A stretch of 64,000 nt of DNA from Azotimanducus sp963663145. GTDB lineage: Bacteria; Pseudomonadota; Gammaproteobacteria; Pseudomonadales; Azotimanducaceae. The position numbers were made by a program, and so were the translations under genes. The notes beneath the pieces were generated by a model, which was not told the origin of the DNA, made no database searches, and worked only from the letters and a program-made list of their open reading frames with translations. How positions within the stretch are numbered: position 1 is the first letter of the stretch; each line of letters opens with the position of its first letter. The stretch spans positions 2,728,001 to 2,792,000 of the forward strand of contig OY760134.1 in assembly GCA_963663145.1 (NCBI GenBank), read 5' to 3'. Shown here piece by piece: positions 41,252 to 53,200 of this stretch.

Positions 41252-44200
41252 GTGCCGCCACGCCCTCGAGCGACCCCCGAACCTGCAGAATCGGTACCCA
41301 GACCGGGTGCCGCTTTTGTGTGCGGGCTCGCTGGAAGATTCTCCGGCACGCTGCTCGCGGTGACATTCCTCTTGATCGCGCTCGCGTCTGGATGGGTCAA
41401 CGCGGAGCAGGCGCCGGGTACGCCGTCGTCGGTCAGCGTCACACGTGGCGACGGCACGCTGACGGCGTCTTGGCCGGAGGTGTCGGGAGCGACGAGCTAC
41501 CACGTGACCTACAGTTCGGACGGGGGCGGAAGCTGGAGCCTGGCGGCGCTGAACCATCCGCGCACCAGCATCACGATCGGCGTGGACAACGCGAAGACCT
41601 ATCTGGTGGGCGTGCGCGCGCGCAACAAGCATGGGGACAGCGGCTGGCGGAACTCCGCGTCGTCGGGGCCCTACAGGCCGCCCGCGCCGCCGCCCGATAC
41701 GCCGTCGTCGGTCAGCGTGACGCGAGGCGACGGCACGCTGACGGCGTCCTGGCCGGAGGTGTCGGGAGCGACGAGCTACCACGTGACCTACAGTTCGGAC
41801 GGGGGCGGAAGCTGGAGCCTGGCGGCGCTGAACCATCCGCGCACCAGCATCACCATAGGGGTGGACAACGGGAAGACCTATCTGGTGGGCGTGCGCGCGC
41901 GCAACGGGCAAGGCGACAGCGGCTGGCGGAACTCCGCGTCGTCGGGGCCCTACACCCAGGAGCCGGCCGAATCCTTATCGGTCACACTGTCGGTCAATCC
42001 CTCAACAATTAGCGAAGACACCGGTGCGACTTCGGTGACGGTGACGGCGACCGCTTCTTCGTCAGTGACGGAGAACACAGCCGTGACTGTGTCGATCGGC
42101 GGCGGTAGCGCGACTGCGGGAACGGACTACACGACTTCGGTGACGGAATTGACGCTGGAAATTCCGGTCGGCGGCACCACCGGCACAGGTGCGTTCAAGC
42201 TGACCCCCGTCGATGACACGGAGGTGGAGGGCAAGGAGACGATCAAGGTTTCGGGGAGCGCTTCGGGCCTGACCGTGAACGGCACCTCCCTGACGCTCAA
42301 GGACAAGGAAGAAGTCACCGCCCAGTGGTGGTACGGCGCCAAGTTATCCCTCTCGCCGGGCTCCGTGTCGGAAAACGGCGGCAAGCAGCAGGTGACGGTG
42401 ACGGCGGACGTGTCGGAGTGGGGCACTTCTTCCAGTGATCAGAGCTACGAGGTGACGGTGGGCAAGGGCGGCGACAGCGCCGTCTCGGGCACGGACTACC
42501 ACGCCATCTCCAAGTTCAAGATCACCGTCAAGGCCAACAGAAGGTCGGGCAGCAATTCCTTCAACCTGGAGCCGATCGGCGACACCGACTGGGAAGGTGA
42601 TGAGACCATCACCATCCATGCCTCCGGTCCCGACGGTGCACAGTCGGTGACCCTGACGCTGACCGACGAGGGTGATCGACCCTACAGCGGGCCGCAGGTC
42701 ACGCTGACGGCGAACCCGTCGAAGCTGAGCGAGGCGGACAGCGCCAAGACCGTGACGGTCACCGCAGCCTCTTCCGCCCATTCGGCCGCCCGCACGGTGA
42801 CGGTGTCAGTGGGGGCCAGTGGCACCGCGACCTCGGGTACGGACTACGCGGCGGTGTCGGACTTCACGATCAGTCTTGCGAAGAACGCGACCAGTGCGAC
42901 CGGGACCTTCACGCTCACGCCGACCCAAGACACGCTGGCGGAGGGCGACGAGACGATCGCCATCGCAGGGAATGTCGAGGGCGTGGCCGGAAAATTGACC
43001 GGAACGACCCTGACCTTGACCGACGACGAGGCGGCGCTCGACATCAGGCTGTCGGCGAGCCCGGCGAGCGTCAACGAGAACGGCGGCGCGAAGACGGTGA
43101 CCGTCACGGCGACCGCAGCGGCCGCGGCCGCCAAGGCCCGCACGGTGCTGGTGGCGGTGGGCAACAGGCAGGACACCGCGACCGCGGGCACGGACTACAC
43201 GGTGGTGCCGGCGTTCAACATCACCATCGCGGCAAACGCGACGACCGCCACAGGCACCTTCTCCCTGACACCGACCAACGACACCTCGGTAGAGGATGCC
43301 GAATCGATCTCGATCGACGGGCAACCGGAATCCAGCGGCGCGGCCTTCACGGTGGGTGGAACCAGCATCACGCTGACCGACAACGACGCCCAGCCAGCCG
43401 TGACCCTGACGGCGACGCCCTCGAGCGTGGCCGAAGCGGCCTTGGCCACCTCGGTGACGGTGAAGGCTACGGCCGCGTCCGCGGTCGCCTGGGCGCGCAC
43501 GGTGACGGTATCGGTGGGGAAAACCGGCTCGGCGGCCTCGGGCACGGACTACGCGGCGGTGTCGAACTTCGACATTACCATCGCGGCGAACGCGCTGAGC
43601 GGTACGGGCACCTTCACCCTGAAGCCGATCCAGGACACCACCAACGAGGGCAACGAGACCATCGGCGTCGCTGGCACCAGCCTGAACACCACGGTGACGG
43701 GGGCCACAGTGACGCTGGCCGACGACGACATCAATCCGGCGGTCACGCTGTCGGTGAGCCCGGCGAGCGTGCTTGAGAGTGCGTCCGCGACGACGGTGAC
43801 GGTGACGGCCACGGCCGCATCCGCGAGTTCCTCGGCGCGGACGGTGGCGGTGAAGGTGGGCGGCGGCACGGCCACCTCGGGCACGGACTACGCGGCGGTG
43901 TCTGACTTCAACATCACCATCGCGGCCAGCGCCACGAGCGGCACGGGCACCTTCACGCTGACGCCGACCCAGGACACAACGGTCGAGGGCGGCGAGACCA
44001 TCGGCGTTTCCGGCAGCAGCACCGGCACGACGGTGACAGGCACCACGGTGGCGCTCACCGACGACGATGCTCTGCCAGCAGTGACCCTTTCGGTGAGCAC
44101 GTCGAGCGTGGCCGAGTCGGCGTCCGCCACCTCGGTCACGGTGACGGCCACGGCCGCCTCCTCGATCGCGTCCGCGCGGACGGTGACCGTGTCGGTGGGT

Positions 44201-47200
44201 CAGACCGGCACCGCGTCGCCGGGGTCGGACTACGCGGCGGTGACGGATTTCGACATCACCATCGCGGCCAACGGCACGAGCGGCACGGGCAACTTCACCC
44301 TGACCCCGACCCAGGACACCGTGGTCGAATACAACGAGACGATCGGCGTGGACGGCAGCAGCCCGCGCACGGTGATGACGAACGCCACGATCACGCTCAC
44401 CGACGACGACAAGGACTCGGTGACGCTGTCGCTGAACCGGCGGCAGCTAGGCGAGGAGGCGTCCGGCACGTCGGTGACGGTAACGGCCACGGCGGCGACG
44501 GCGATCGCGGCGGCGCGCACGGTGACGGTGTCGGTGGGGGATACCGGCACGGCGACCTCCGGCACGGACTACTCGGCCGTTTCGGACTTCACGATCTCGA
44601 TCGCCGCGAACGCGACGAGCGGCACGGGCAGTTTCACCCTGACGCCGACCCAGGACACCACCAACGAAGGCAACGAGACCATCGGCATCGCGGGGACCAA
44701 CTCGCTCTCGACGGTGACGGGGACGACGCTGACGCTGGTCGACGACGACCAGGACACCATCTCGCTAACGAGTGACAAAGTGGGCATTTCCGAGACCTGG
44801 AGTGGGAGCGTCTCGATCACGGCAACACGCCCAAGCGCGACAGCATCGGCGGTCGCCGTAACGGTAATCGTCGGCGCGGACACCGACAGCGCGACCGAGG
44901 GCGTCGACTACCAGAAGGTGAACGACTTCACGATCACGATCCCCGCGAACCAGACCTCCGCGTCGGGGAACTTCACGCTGACGGCGATACGGGACGCTGT
45001 TTCCGACAACAATGAGCACCTATCGATCAGCGGCCTCGCGACCGGCTACAAGGTGAGCAACGTAGCCAATGGGATATCGATCTTCGAATGGTATTCGACA
45101 ATAGAACTGAAGGCGGACGTGTCGAGCGTGAGCGAGCACGACGGCGCCACGACGGTGACGGTGACGGCGCACATCCACCCTACGGTGTACGGAACCACGC
45201 CGGTGGACGTGTCGGTGGGCGGCGGCACCGCGACGTCGGGCACGGACTACGCGGCGGTGTCGAACTTCAGGATCAACATTCCCAACAAGGCTGGGAGCGC
45301 CACGGGCACCTTCACCCTGACCCCGACCCAGGACTCGCTCCTTGAGAGCGACGAGACGATCAACATCAACGGGCACGGCCACCATTTCACCACATATGGC
45401 GGCCGGGGAACGTCGATGACGCTGACCGACGCCCAGCCCATCTCGCTCTCGGCAACCCCGTCCAGCATCAGCGAGGGAGCGGCGGCGACGCAGGTGGCGG
45501 TGACGGCGACGGCGACGGGGACGATGGCAACGCCGCGCACGCTGACGGTGTCGGTGGGGGATACAGGGACAGCGACCTCCGGCACGGACTACGCGGCGGT
45601 GTCGGACTTCGACATCACGATTCCGGCCAACAAAACCGGCGCCACCAACACCTTCACCCTGACGCCGACGAAGGACAGCGCCGCCGAGGGCGACGAGACC
45701 ATCGGCGTGGCGGGCTCGAGCACGGGTGCCTACGTGTATCCGACGACGCTGACGCTGGCGGACACGGATCCGGCGGTGACGCTCTCGGCGGCGCCGTCGA
45801 GCATCAGCGAAGCGGCGGGCGCCACTTCGGTGACGGTGACGGCCACGGCGGCGGAGGCCGTCGGGTCGGCGCGCACGGTGACGGTGACGGTGGGCGACAG
45901 CGGCACCGCGACCTCCGGCACGGACTACGCGGCCGTTTCGGACTTCACGATCACGATCGCGGCGAACGCGACCAGCGGCACCGGCTCGTTCACCCTGACG
46001 CCGACCGACGACACCGCCCTTGAGGGCGACGAGACGATCCACGTGACCGGCACCAGCGCCGAGGCCGCGACGATCTCGAGAACCACCCTTACGCTGACCG
46101 ACGACGACCTGCCGACGATCGCGCTCGCCACGGTTCCGGCGAACGTCAAGATAGCCGAGGGCGCGGGGCTCAAGTCGGTGACCGTGCGGGCGACCGCGGC
46201 GGCGGCCATGAAGGCGGAGACGACGGTGACGCTGGCCATCGGCTCGGGCGGCGACAGCGCGACCAAGACCACGGACTACACGACGTCGAACGTCCGCACC
46301 ATCACGATTCCCGCGGGCCAATCGACGGCCGAGGCCTCGTTCGAGCTGACGCCGGTGCAGGACACCTCGGTGGAGGGCGACGAGTTTGTCTCGGTGTCGG
46401 GCACGAGCAGCGGCGGCCACAGGGTGACCGGCACGTTCCTCACCCTGACCGACGACGACAAGCATGCCATCACCCTCTCGGCGAGCCCGTCGAGCGTGGC
46501 GGAGAGCGCGTCCGGGACATCCGTGACGGTGACGGCTACCGCAAAGGCCGCGACGTCCTCGGCGCGCACGGTGACGGTATCCGTGGGCGACAGCGGCACG
46601 GCGACCTCCGGCACCGACTACACCGCGGTGTCGGACTTCACGGTGACCATAGCGGCGAACGCGACCAGCGGCACCGGCACGTTCACGCTGACCCCGACCC
46701 AGGACACCACGGTGGAAGGGAACGAAACCATCGGCGTGGCGGGGACCAGCACGAACTCCACGGTGACCGGGACGACGGTGACGCTGACCGACGACGACAG
46801 CTACCCGGCGATCACGCTGTCGGCGAACCCGTCGAGCGTCGGCGAGGGGGCGAGCGCCACGTCGGTGACGGTGACGGCCGCCGCCGCCTCGGCGATCGCC
46901 TCGGCGCGCACGGTGACGGTATCCGTGGGCGGCACCGGCACGGCGTCGAGCGGCACGGACTACTCGACGGTCGCAGACTTCACGGTCACGTTCGCGGCGA
47001 ACGCCACGAGCGGTACCGGCACGTTCACCCTGACCCCGACCCAAGACACCGCCGTCGAGGGCAGCGAGACCATCAACGTCGCCGGCTCGAGCGCGTCCTC
47101 GACCGTGACGGGCACGACGGTGACGCTGACCGACGACGACACCCACGCCATCGCCCTGTCCGCGAGCCCGTCGTCGGTGAGCGAGAGCAAGGCCAGCGAG

Positions 47201-50200
47201 ACGGTCACGGTGACCGCGACCCTCAACGTCGCCCGCAGCTCGGCGACGGCGGTGACGGTGTCGGTGGGCAAATCCACTGACGAGGCGACCTCGGGCACCG
47301 ACTACGAGGCCGTGTCGGACTTCACGATCACGATTGCCGCGAACAAAACCAGCGGCACGGGCACGTTCACCTTCAAGCCGAAGACCGACACGGCTTACGA
47401 AGGCTTCGAGGACGTCACGATCAGCGGTACGACGGGAGGTTCCGGCGGCGGCGCGAACGCGCAAAGCGCCTCCATCCCCGTGACGAACACCTCGTTGTCA
47501 ATCCACGACTCGTCCAACTATCCGGCGGTGTCGCTGTCGGTAGCGCCATCGAGCGTGGGCGAGGATGACGGTGCCACGTCGGTGACGGTGACGGCCACTG
47601 CGGCCTCGGCCATCGGGTCGTCCCGCGAGGTGACGATCTCGGTGGGCGACAGCGGCACGGCGACCTCCGGCACGGACTACACCGCGGTATCGGACTTCAT
47701 CGTCAAGATCGCGGCGAACACGACCAGCGGGACGGGCACCTTCACCCTGACGCCGACCGATGACTCGACGGTCGAGGGCAGCGAAACCATAGGCGTGGCC
47801 GGCTCGAGCCTGAGCACCACGGTGACCGGCACGACGCTGACGCTGACCGACGACGACAGCGCCACGGTGACCGTCAACAATGCCAGCGCCACCGAAGGCA
47901 ACGACATGACCTTCACGGTGACTCTGGACACGGCGGTCGCTGGCGGTCTGACGGTGACGCCGAGTTTCACCGATGTCACCGCGACGGAAGGCACGGACTA
48001 CGACGAGAACACCACGGCGCTTTCCTTCAGCGGCAGTGCCAACGAGACCCAGACCTTCACCGTCTCCGCCACCGAGGACGACGTGGTCGAGGGCAACGAG
48101 ACCTTCACTGTGGGTTTGACGGTCTCGGGCACGACGCTTGCGGGCAGCATCACCTCTACCGACACCGGCACGGGCACGATCGAGTCCGGCACCGGGGGCG
48201 ACCAGGACACCGCGACCCTGATCATCAACGACGCCAGCGCCGACGAGGGTGAGAGCATGACCTTCACGGTGACCCTGTCCGAAGCGGTGCAGGGGGGCCT
48301 GACGGTGACCCCGAGCTACACCAACGGCACGGCGGCCAGTGGTGACTACACGTCCAACACCACGGCGCTGAGCTTCACCGGCACCAAGGGCGAAACCGAG
48401 ACCTTCACCGTTTCGACCAGCGAGGACGAGGTACTGGAGGCCAACGAGACCTTCACCCTGAGCCTGACGGTCTCGGGCACGACGCTCACGGGCAGCATCA
48501 CCTCCACCGACACGGGCACCGGCACGATCAACAACGACGACAACGCCAGCGTGACCATCAACGACGCCAGCACCTCCGAAGGCCACAGCATGACCTTCAC
48601 GGTAACCCTGTCCGAGGCGGTGCAGGGGGGACTGACGGTGACGCCGGGCTTCACCGATGTCACGGCGACGGAAGGCACGGACTACGACGAGAACACGACG
48701 GGGCTTTCTTTCAGCGGCACCAAGGGCGAGACCGAGACCTTCACCATCTCGACCGACGAGGATGCGGTGCTGGAAGCCAACGAGACCTTCACGGTCGGCC
48801 TGAGCGTCTCCGGGACGGCGCTTAGCCTGACGGCCACCGACACCGGCACCGGCACGATCAACAACGACGACAGCGCCGCCGTGAAGGTGAATGACGCCAG
48901 CGCGGACGAGGGCGACGACATGACCTTCACGGTGACCTTGTCCGAAGCCGTGCAGGGCGGCCTGAAGGTGACCCCCAGCTACACCAACGGCACCGCCGCG
49001 AGCGACGACTACACGGCCAACACGACGGCTTTGACCTTTACCGGCACGAAAGGGGAGACCAAGACCTTTACGGTCTCGACGGACGAGGACGCGGTGCTGG
49101 AAGCGAACGAGACCTTCACAGTGGGCTTGAGCGTCTCCGGGACGACGCTCAGCCTGACGGCCACCGACACGGGCACAGGCACGATCAACAACGACGATGG
49201 CGCCACCCTGACGGTGAACGACGCCAACGCCGACGAGGGCGGCAGCATGACCTTCACGGTGACGCTGGGCGCCGCCGTGCAGGGCGGGCTGACGGTCACC
49301 CCCGGCTACACCAACGGCACCGCCGCCAGCTCCGATTACAGCCGCAACACGAACATCCTTTCGTTCACCGGCACGGCCAACGAAACCAAAACCTTCAGCG
49401 TCTCGACCAGCGAGGACGCGGTGCTGGAGGCCGACGAGACCTTCACGGTGGGTTTGACCGTCTCCGCGACATCGCTCGACGTGACGGCCACCGACACGGG
49501 CACCGGCACCATCAACAACGACGACAGCGCCGCCGTGACGGTGAACGATGCCAACGCCGACGAGGGCAACAGCATGACCTTCACGGTGACCTTAAGCGCG
49601 GCGGTGCAGGGCGGGCTGACCGTGACACCGGGTTTCACCGACGGCACTGCCGACGAAGGTACGGACTATGACGAGAACACGACGGCGCTGAGTTTTACCG
49701 GCACGGCCAACGAAACCAAGACCTTCAGCGTCTCGACCACCGAGGATGCGGTGGTTGAAGACAACGAAACCTTCACGGTAGGTCTGACCGTCTCCGCGAC
49801 ATCGCTCAGCGTAACGGCCAGCGACACGGGCACGGGCACCATCAACAACGACGACGGCGCCGTATTGACGGTGAACAATGCCAACGCGTCCGAGGGCGAC
49901 GACATGACCTTCACCGTGACCCTCGGCGCGGCGGTGCAGGGCGGGCTGACCGTGACGCCCTCGTTCACCGACGTGACTGCGGTGGAGGGCACGGACTACG
50001 ACGAGAACACGACGGCGCTGAGTTTTACCGGCACGGCCAACGAAACCAAGACCTTCAGCGTCTCGACCACCGAGGATGCGGTGCTGGAAGCGGGCGAGAC
50101 CTTCACGGTGGGCTTGAGCAGCTCGAATTCGGGCGTGACCTCGACCGACACCGGTTCCGGCACCATCAACAACGACGACAGTGCCGCCGTGACCGTCAAC

Positions 50201-53200
50201 GATGCCAGCGCCGACGAGGGCGACGGCATGACCTTCACGGTGACCTTAAGCGCGGCGGTGCAGGGCGGCCTGAAGGTGACGCCGGGCTACACCGACGGCA
50301 CCGCCTCCAGCAACGACTACAGCCGCAACACGACGCCGTTGACCTTCACCGGCACGGCCAACGAAACCAAGACCTTCACGGTCTCAACCAGCGAGGACGC
50401 GGTGCTGGAGGCCAATGAGACCTTCACGGTGGGTCTGAGCGTGTCAGGAACATCGCTGAGCTTGACGGCCACGGACACCGGAACGGGCACGATCAACAAC
50501 GACGACAGCGCCGCCGTGACCGTCAATGATGTCAATGCCGACGAAGGCGACGACATGACTTTCACGGTGACCTTGAGCGCGGCGGTGCAGGGTGGCCTGA
50601 AGGTGACTCCCGGCTACACCAACGGCACGGCGGCCAGCAACGATTACACCGCGAACACCACGGCCCTCTCTTTCGGTGGCACCAAGGGGGAGGCCAAGTC
50701 CTTCAGGGTCTCGACCATTGAGGACGCGGTGCTGGAAGCCGACGAAACCTTCACGGTGGGCCTGACCGTCTCCGCGACATCCTTGAGCGTGACGGCCAGC
50801 GACACCGGCACCGGTACCATCAACAACAATGACAGCGCCGCCGTGACGGTGAACGATGCCAACGCCGACGAAGGCAACAGCATGACCTTCACGGTGAGCT
50901 TAAGCGCGGCGGTGCAGGGCGGCCTCAAGGTGACGCCGGGTTTCACCGATGTCACTGCTGTCGAGGGCACCGACTACGACGAGAACACGACGGTCCTTTC
51001 GTTCACCGGCACGGCGAACGAAACCAAGACAATCACAATCTCAACCACCGAGGATGCGGTGGTTGAAGCCAACGAGACCTTCAGGGTGGGCCTGACCGTC
51101 TCCGGGACATCCTTGAGCGTGACGGCCAGCGACACCGGCACCGGTACCATCAATAACGATGATGGCGCCACCGTGACCGTCAACAATGCCAGCGCCGAGG
51201 AGGGCGACAGCATGACCTTCACGGTGACCTTGGGCAAGGCGGTGCAGGGCGGCCTGACGGTGACCCCCGGTTACACCAACAACACCGCCTCCAGCGGCGA
51301 TTACACGCGCAACACGACGGCACTGAACTTTACCGGCACGGCGAACGAAACCAAGACCTTCACGGTCTCGACAAATGAAGACGCGATCGTGGAAGCGGAC
51401 GAGACCTTCAGGGTGGGCCTGACCGTTTCCGGGACAACGCTCGGCGTGGTCGCCAGCGACACCGGCATAGGTACCATCAAGAACGACGATGGCGCGGCCG
51501 TGACCGTCAACGACGCCAGCACCGTCGAAGGCGAAAGCATGGCGTTCAGGCTGACCTTAAGCGCTGCGGTGCAGGGCGGGCTGACAGTTGCGGCGACTTA
51601 TCGCGACGTGAGCGCGACCAAGGGCGTGGACTACGAGGAGAACACGGCGTCGCTCTCATTCAGCGGAATCAAGGGTGAGACCAGAACCATCACGGTATCA
51701 ACCATTGAGGACGACGTGGTCGAGGGCGACGAGACCTTCACCCTGGGGTTGAGCACCTCGAATTCAGGCGTGAGTTCGAGCGACACGGGCACCGGCACGA
51801 TCATCGACGATGACGGCGCGAAGGTGACCGTCAACGACGCCAGCGCCCTCGAAGGCGACAGCATGACCTTCACGGTGACCTTGAGCGAGGCGGTGCAGGG
51901 CGGGCTGACGCTGACGCCGACCTATAGCGACGTGAGCACGGTGAAGGGCGTGGACTATGAGGAGAACACGGCGTCGCTTTCGTTCAGCGGAACCAAGGGT
52001 GAGACCAGAACCATCACGGTATCAACCATTGAGGACGACGTGGTCGAGGGCGATGAGACCTTCACCCTGGGGTTGAGCACCTCGAATTCAGGCGTGAGTT
52101 CGAGCGACACGGGCACCGGCACCATCAAGAACGACGATGGCGCGGTGGTGACCGTCGACGATGCCAGCGCCCTCGAAGGCGACAGCATGACCTTCACGGT
52201 GACCTTGAGCGAGGCGGTGCAGGGCGGGCTGACGGTGACGCCGACCTATAGCGACGTGAGCGCGGTGAAGGGCGTCGACTATGAGGAGAACACGGCGTCG
52301 CTTTCGTTCAACGGGACGAAGGGTGAGACGAAAACGCTCAGTGTATCGACGATCGAGGACGGTGTGGTCGAGGGCAACGAGACCTTCACCCTGGGGTTGA
52401 GCACCTCGAATTCGGGCGTGAGTTCGAGCGACACGGGCACCGGTGCCATCCACAACAACGATGGCGCTCCGAACGTGAACCTTTCGCTGAACCGGTTGAG
52501 CGTGGGCGAGGGCGAGGGTGCCACGCAGGTGACCGTGACTGCCGCGTTTTCGAACAGCAGCACCTACGACACGGACACGGATATCACGATCTGGGTTGGT
52601 TCGAGCGGCACGGCCACCTCGGGCGTTGACTACGCGTCGGTGTCCGAATTCACTGTGACGATCGCGGCGAACGAGGCATCCGCTACGGCCGCGTTCACGC
52701 TGACGCCGACGGACGATCGCTTGGTGGAAGGTGATGAGACCATCGGCGTGTCCGGCAGCACCGCCGCCTTGAGTGTGAACGGCACTGAACTGGCGGTGAC
52801 CGACGACGATGTGGCGCCCTCGGTAAGCCTGTCGCTGAGTCCGTCGAGCGCGGCCGAGGATGCTGGGGTCACGCCCATAGTGGTGACGGCCGCGTTCTCC
52901 GGGGCCGGCACCTACGCGACCGACAAGGTAGTGACGGTAAGGGTGGGCGGCAGCGGCACGGCGGTCTCAGGCACCGACTACGCGTCGGTGTCCGAATTCA
53001 CTGTGACGATCGCGGCGAACGCGGCTTCCGGCACCGCCACCTTCACGCTGGCGCCCGTGGACGACAGCCTGGCGGAAGATAGCGAGATGATCGGCGTATC
53101 CGGCGGTGCGGTCGACCTGATCGTGAACGGCGCGGACCTGACGCTGACGGACGACGACGCGCGCGCCGTGATCGTTTCGGTGGAGAGCCTTGCGGTGGAA

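Noticed and set aside
45020..47464. Long minus-strand frame of 814 codons, and similar minus-strand frames up to 54755-56146
   Set aside because: They lie opposite the giant gene and arise from its repeated Thr/Val/Gly-rich codons. They are Arg/His-rich or low-complexity, restart at every repeat and show no domain.
48182..48230. Odd linker ESGTGGDQD between the first two type-B modules as a possible frameshift
   Set aside because: The frame continues without interruption and both flanking modules are intact, so it is a variable linker.
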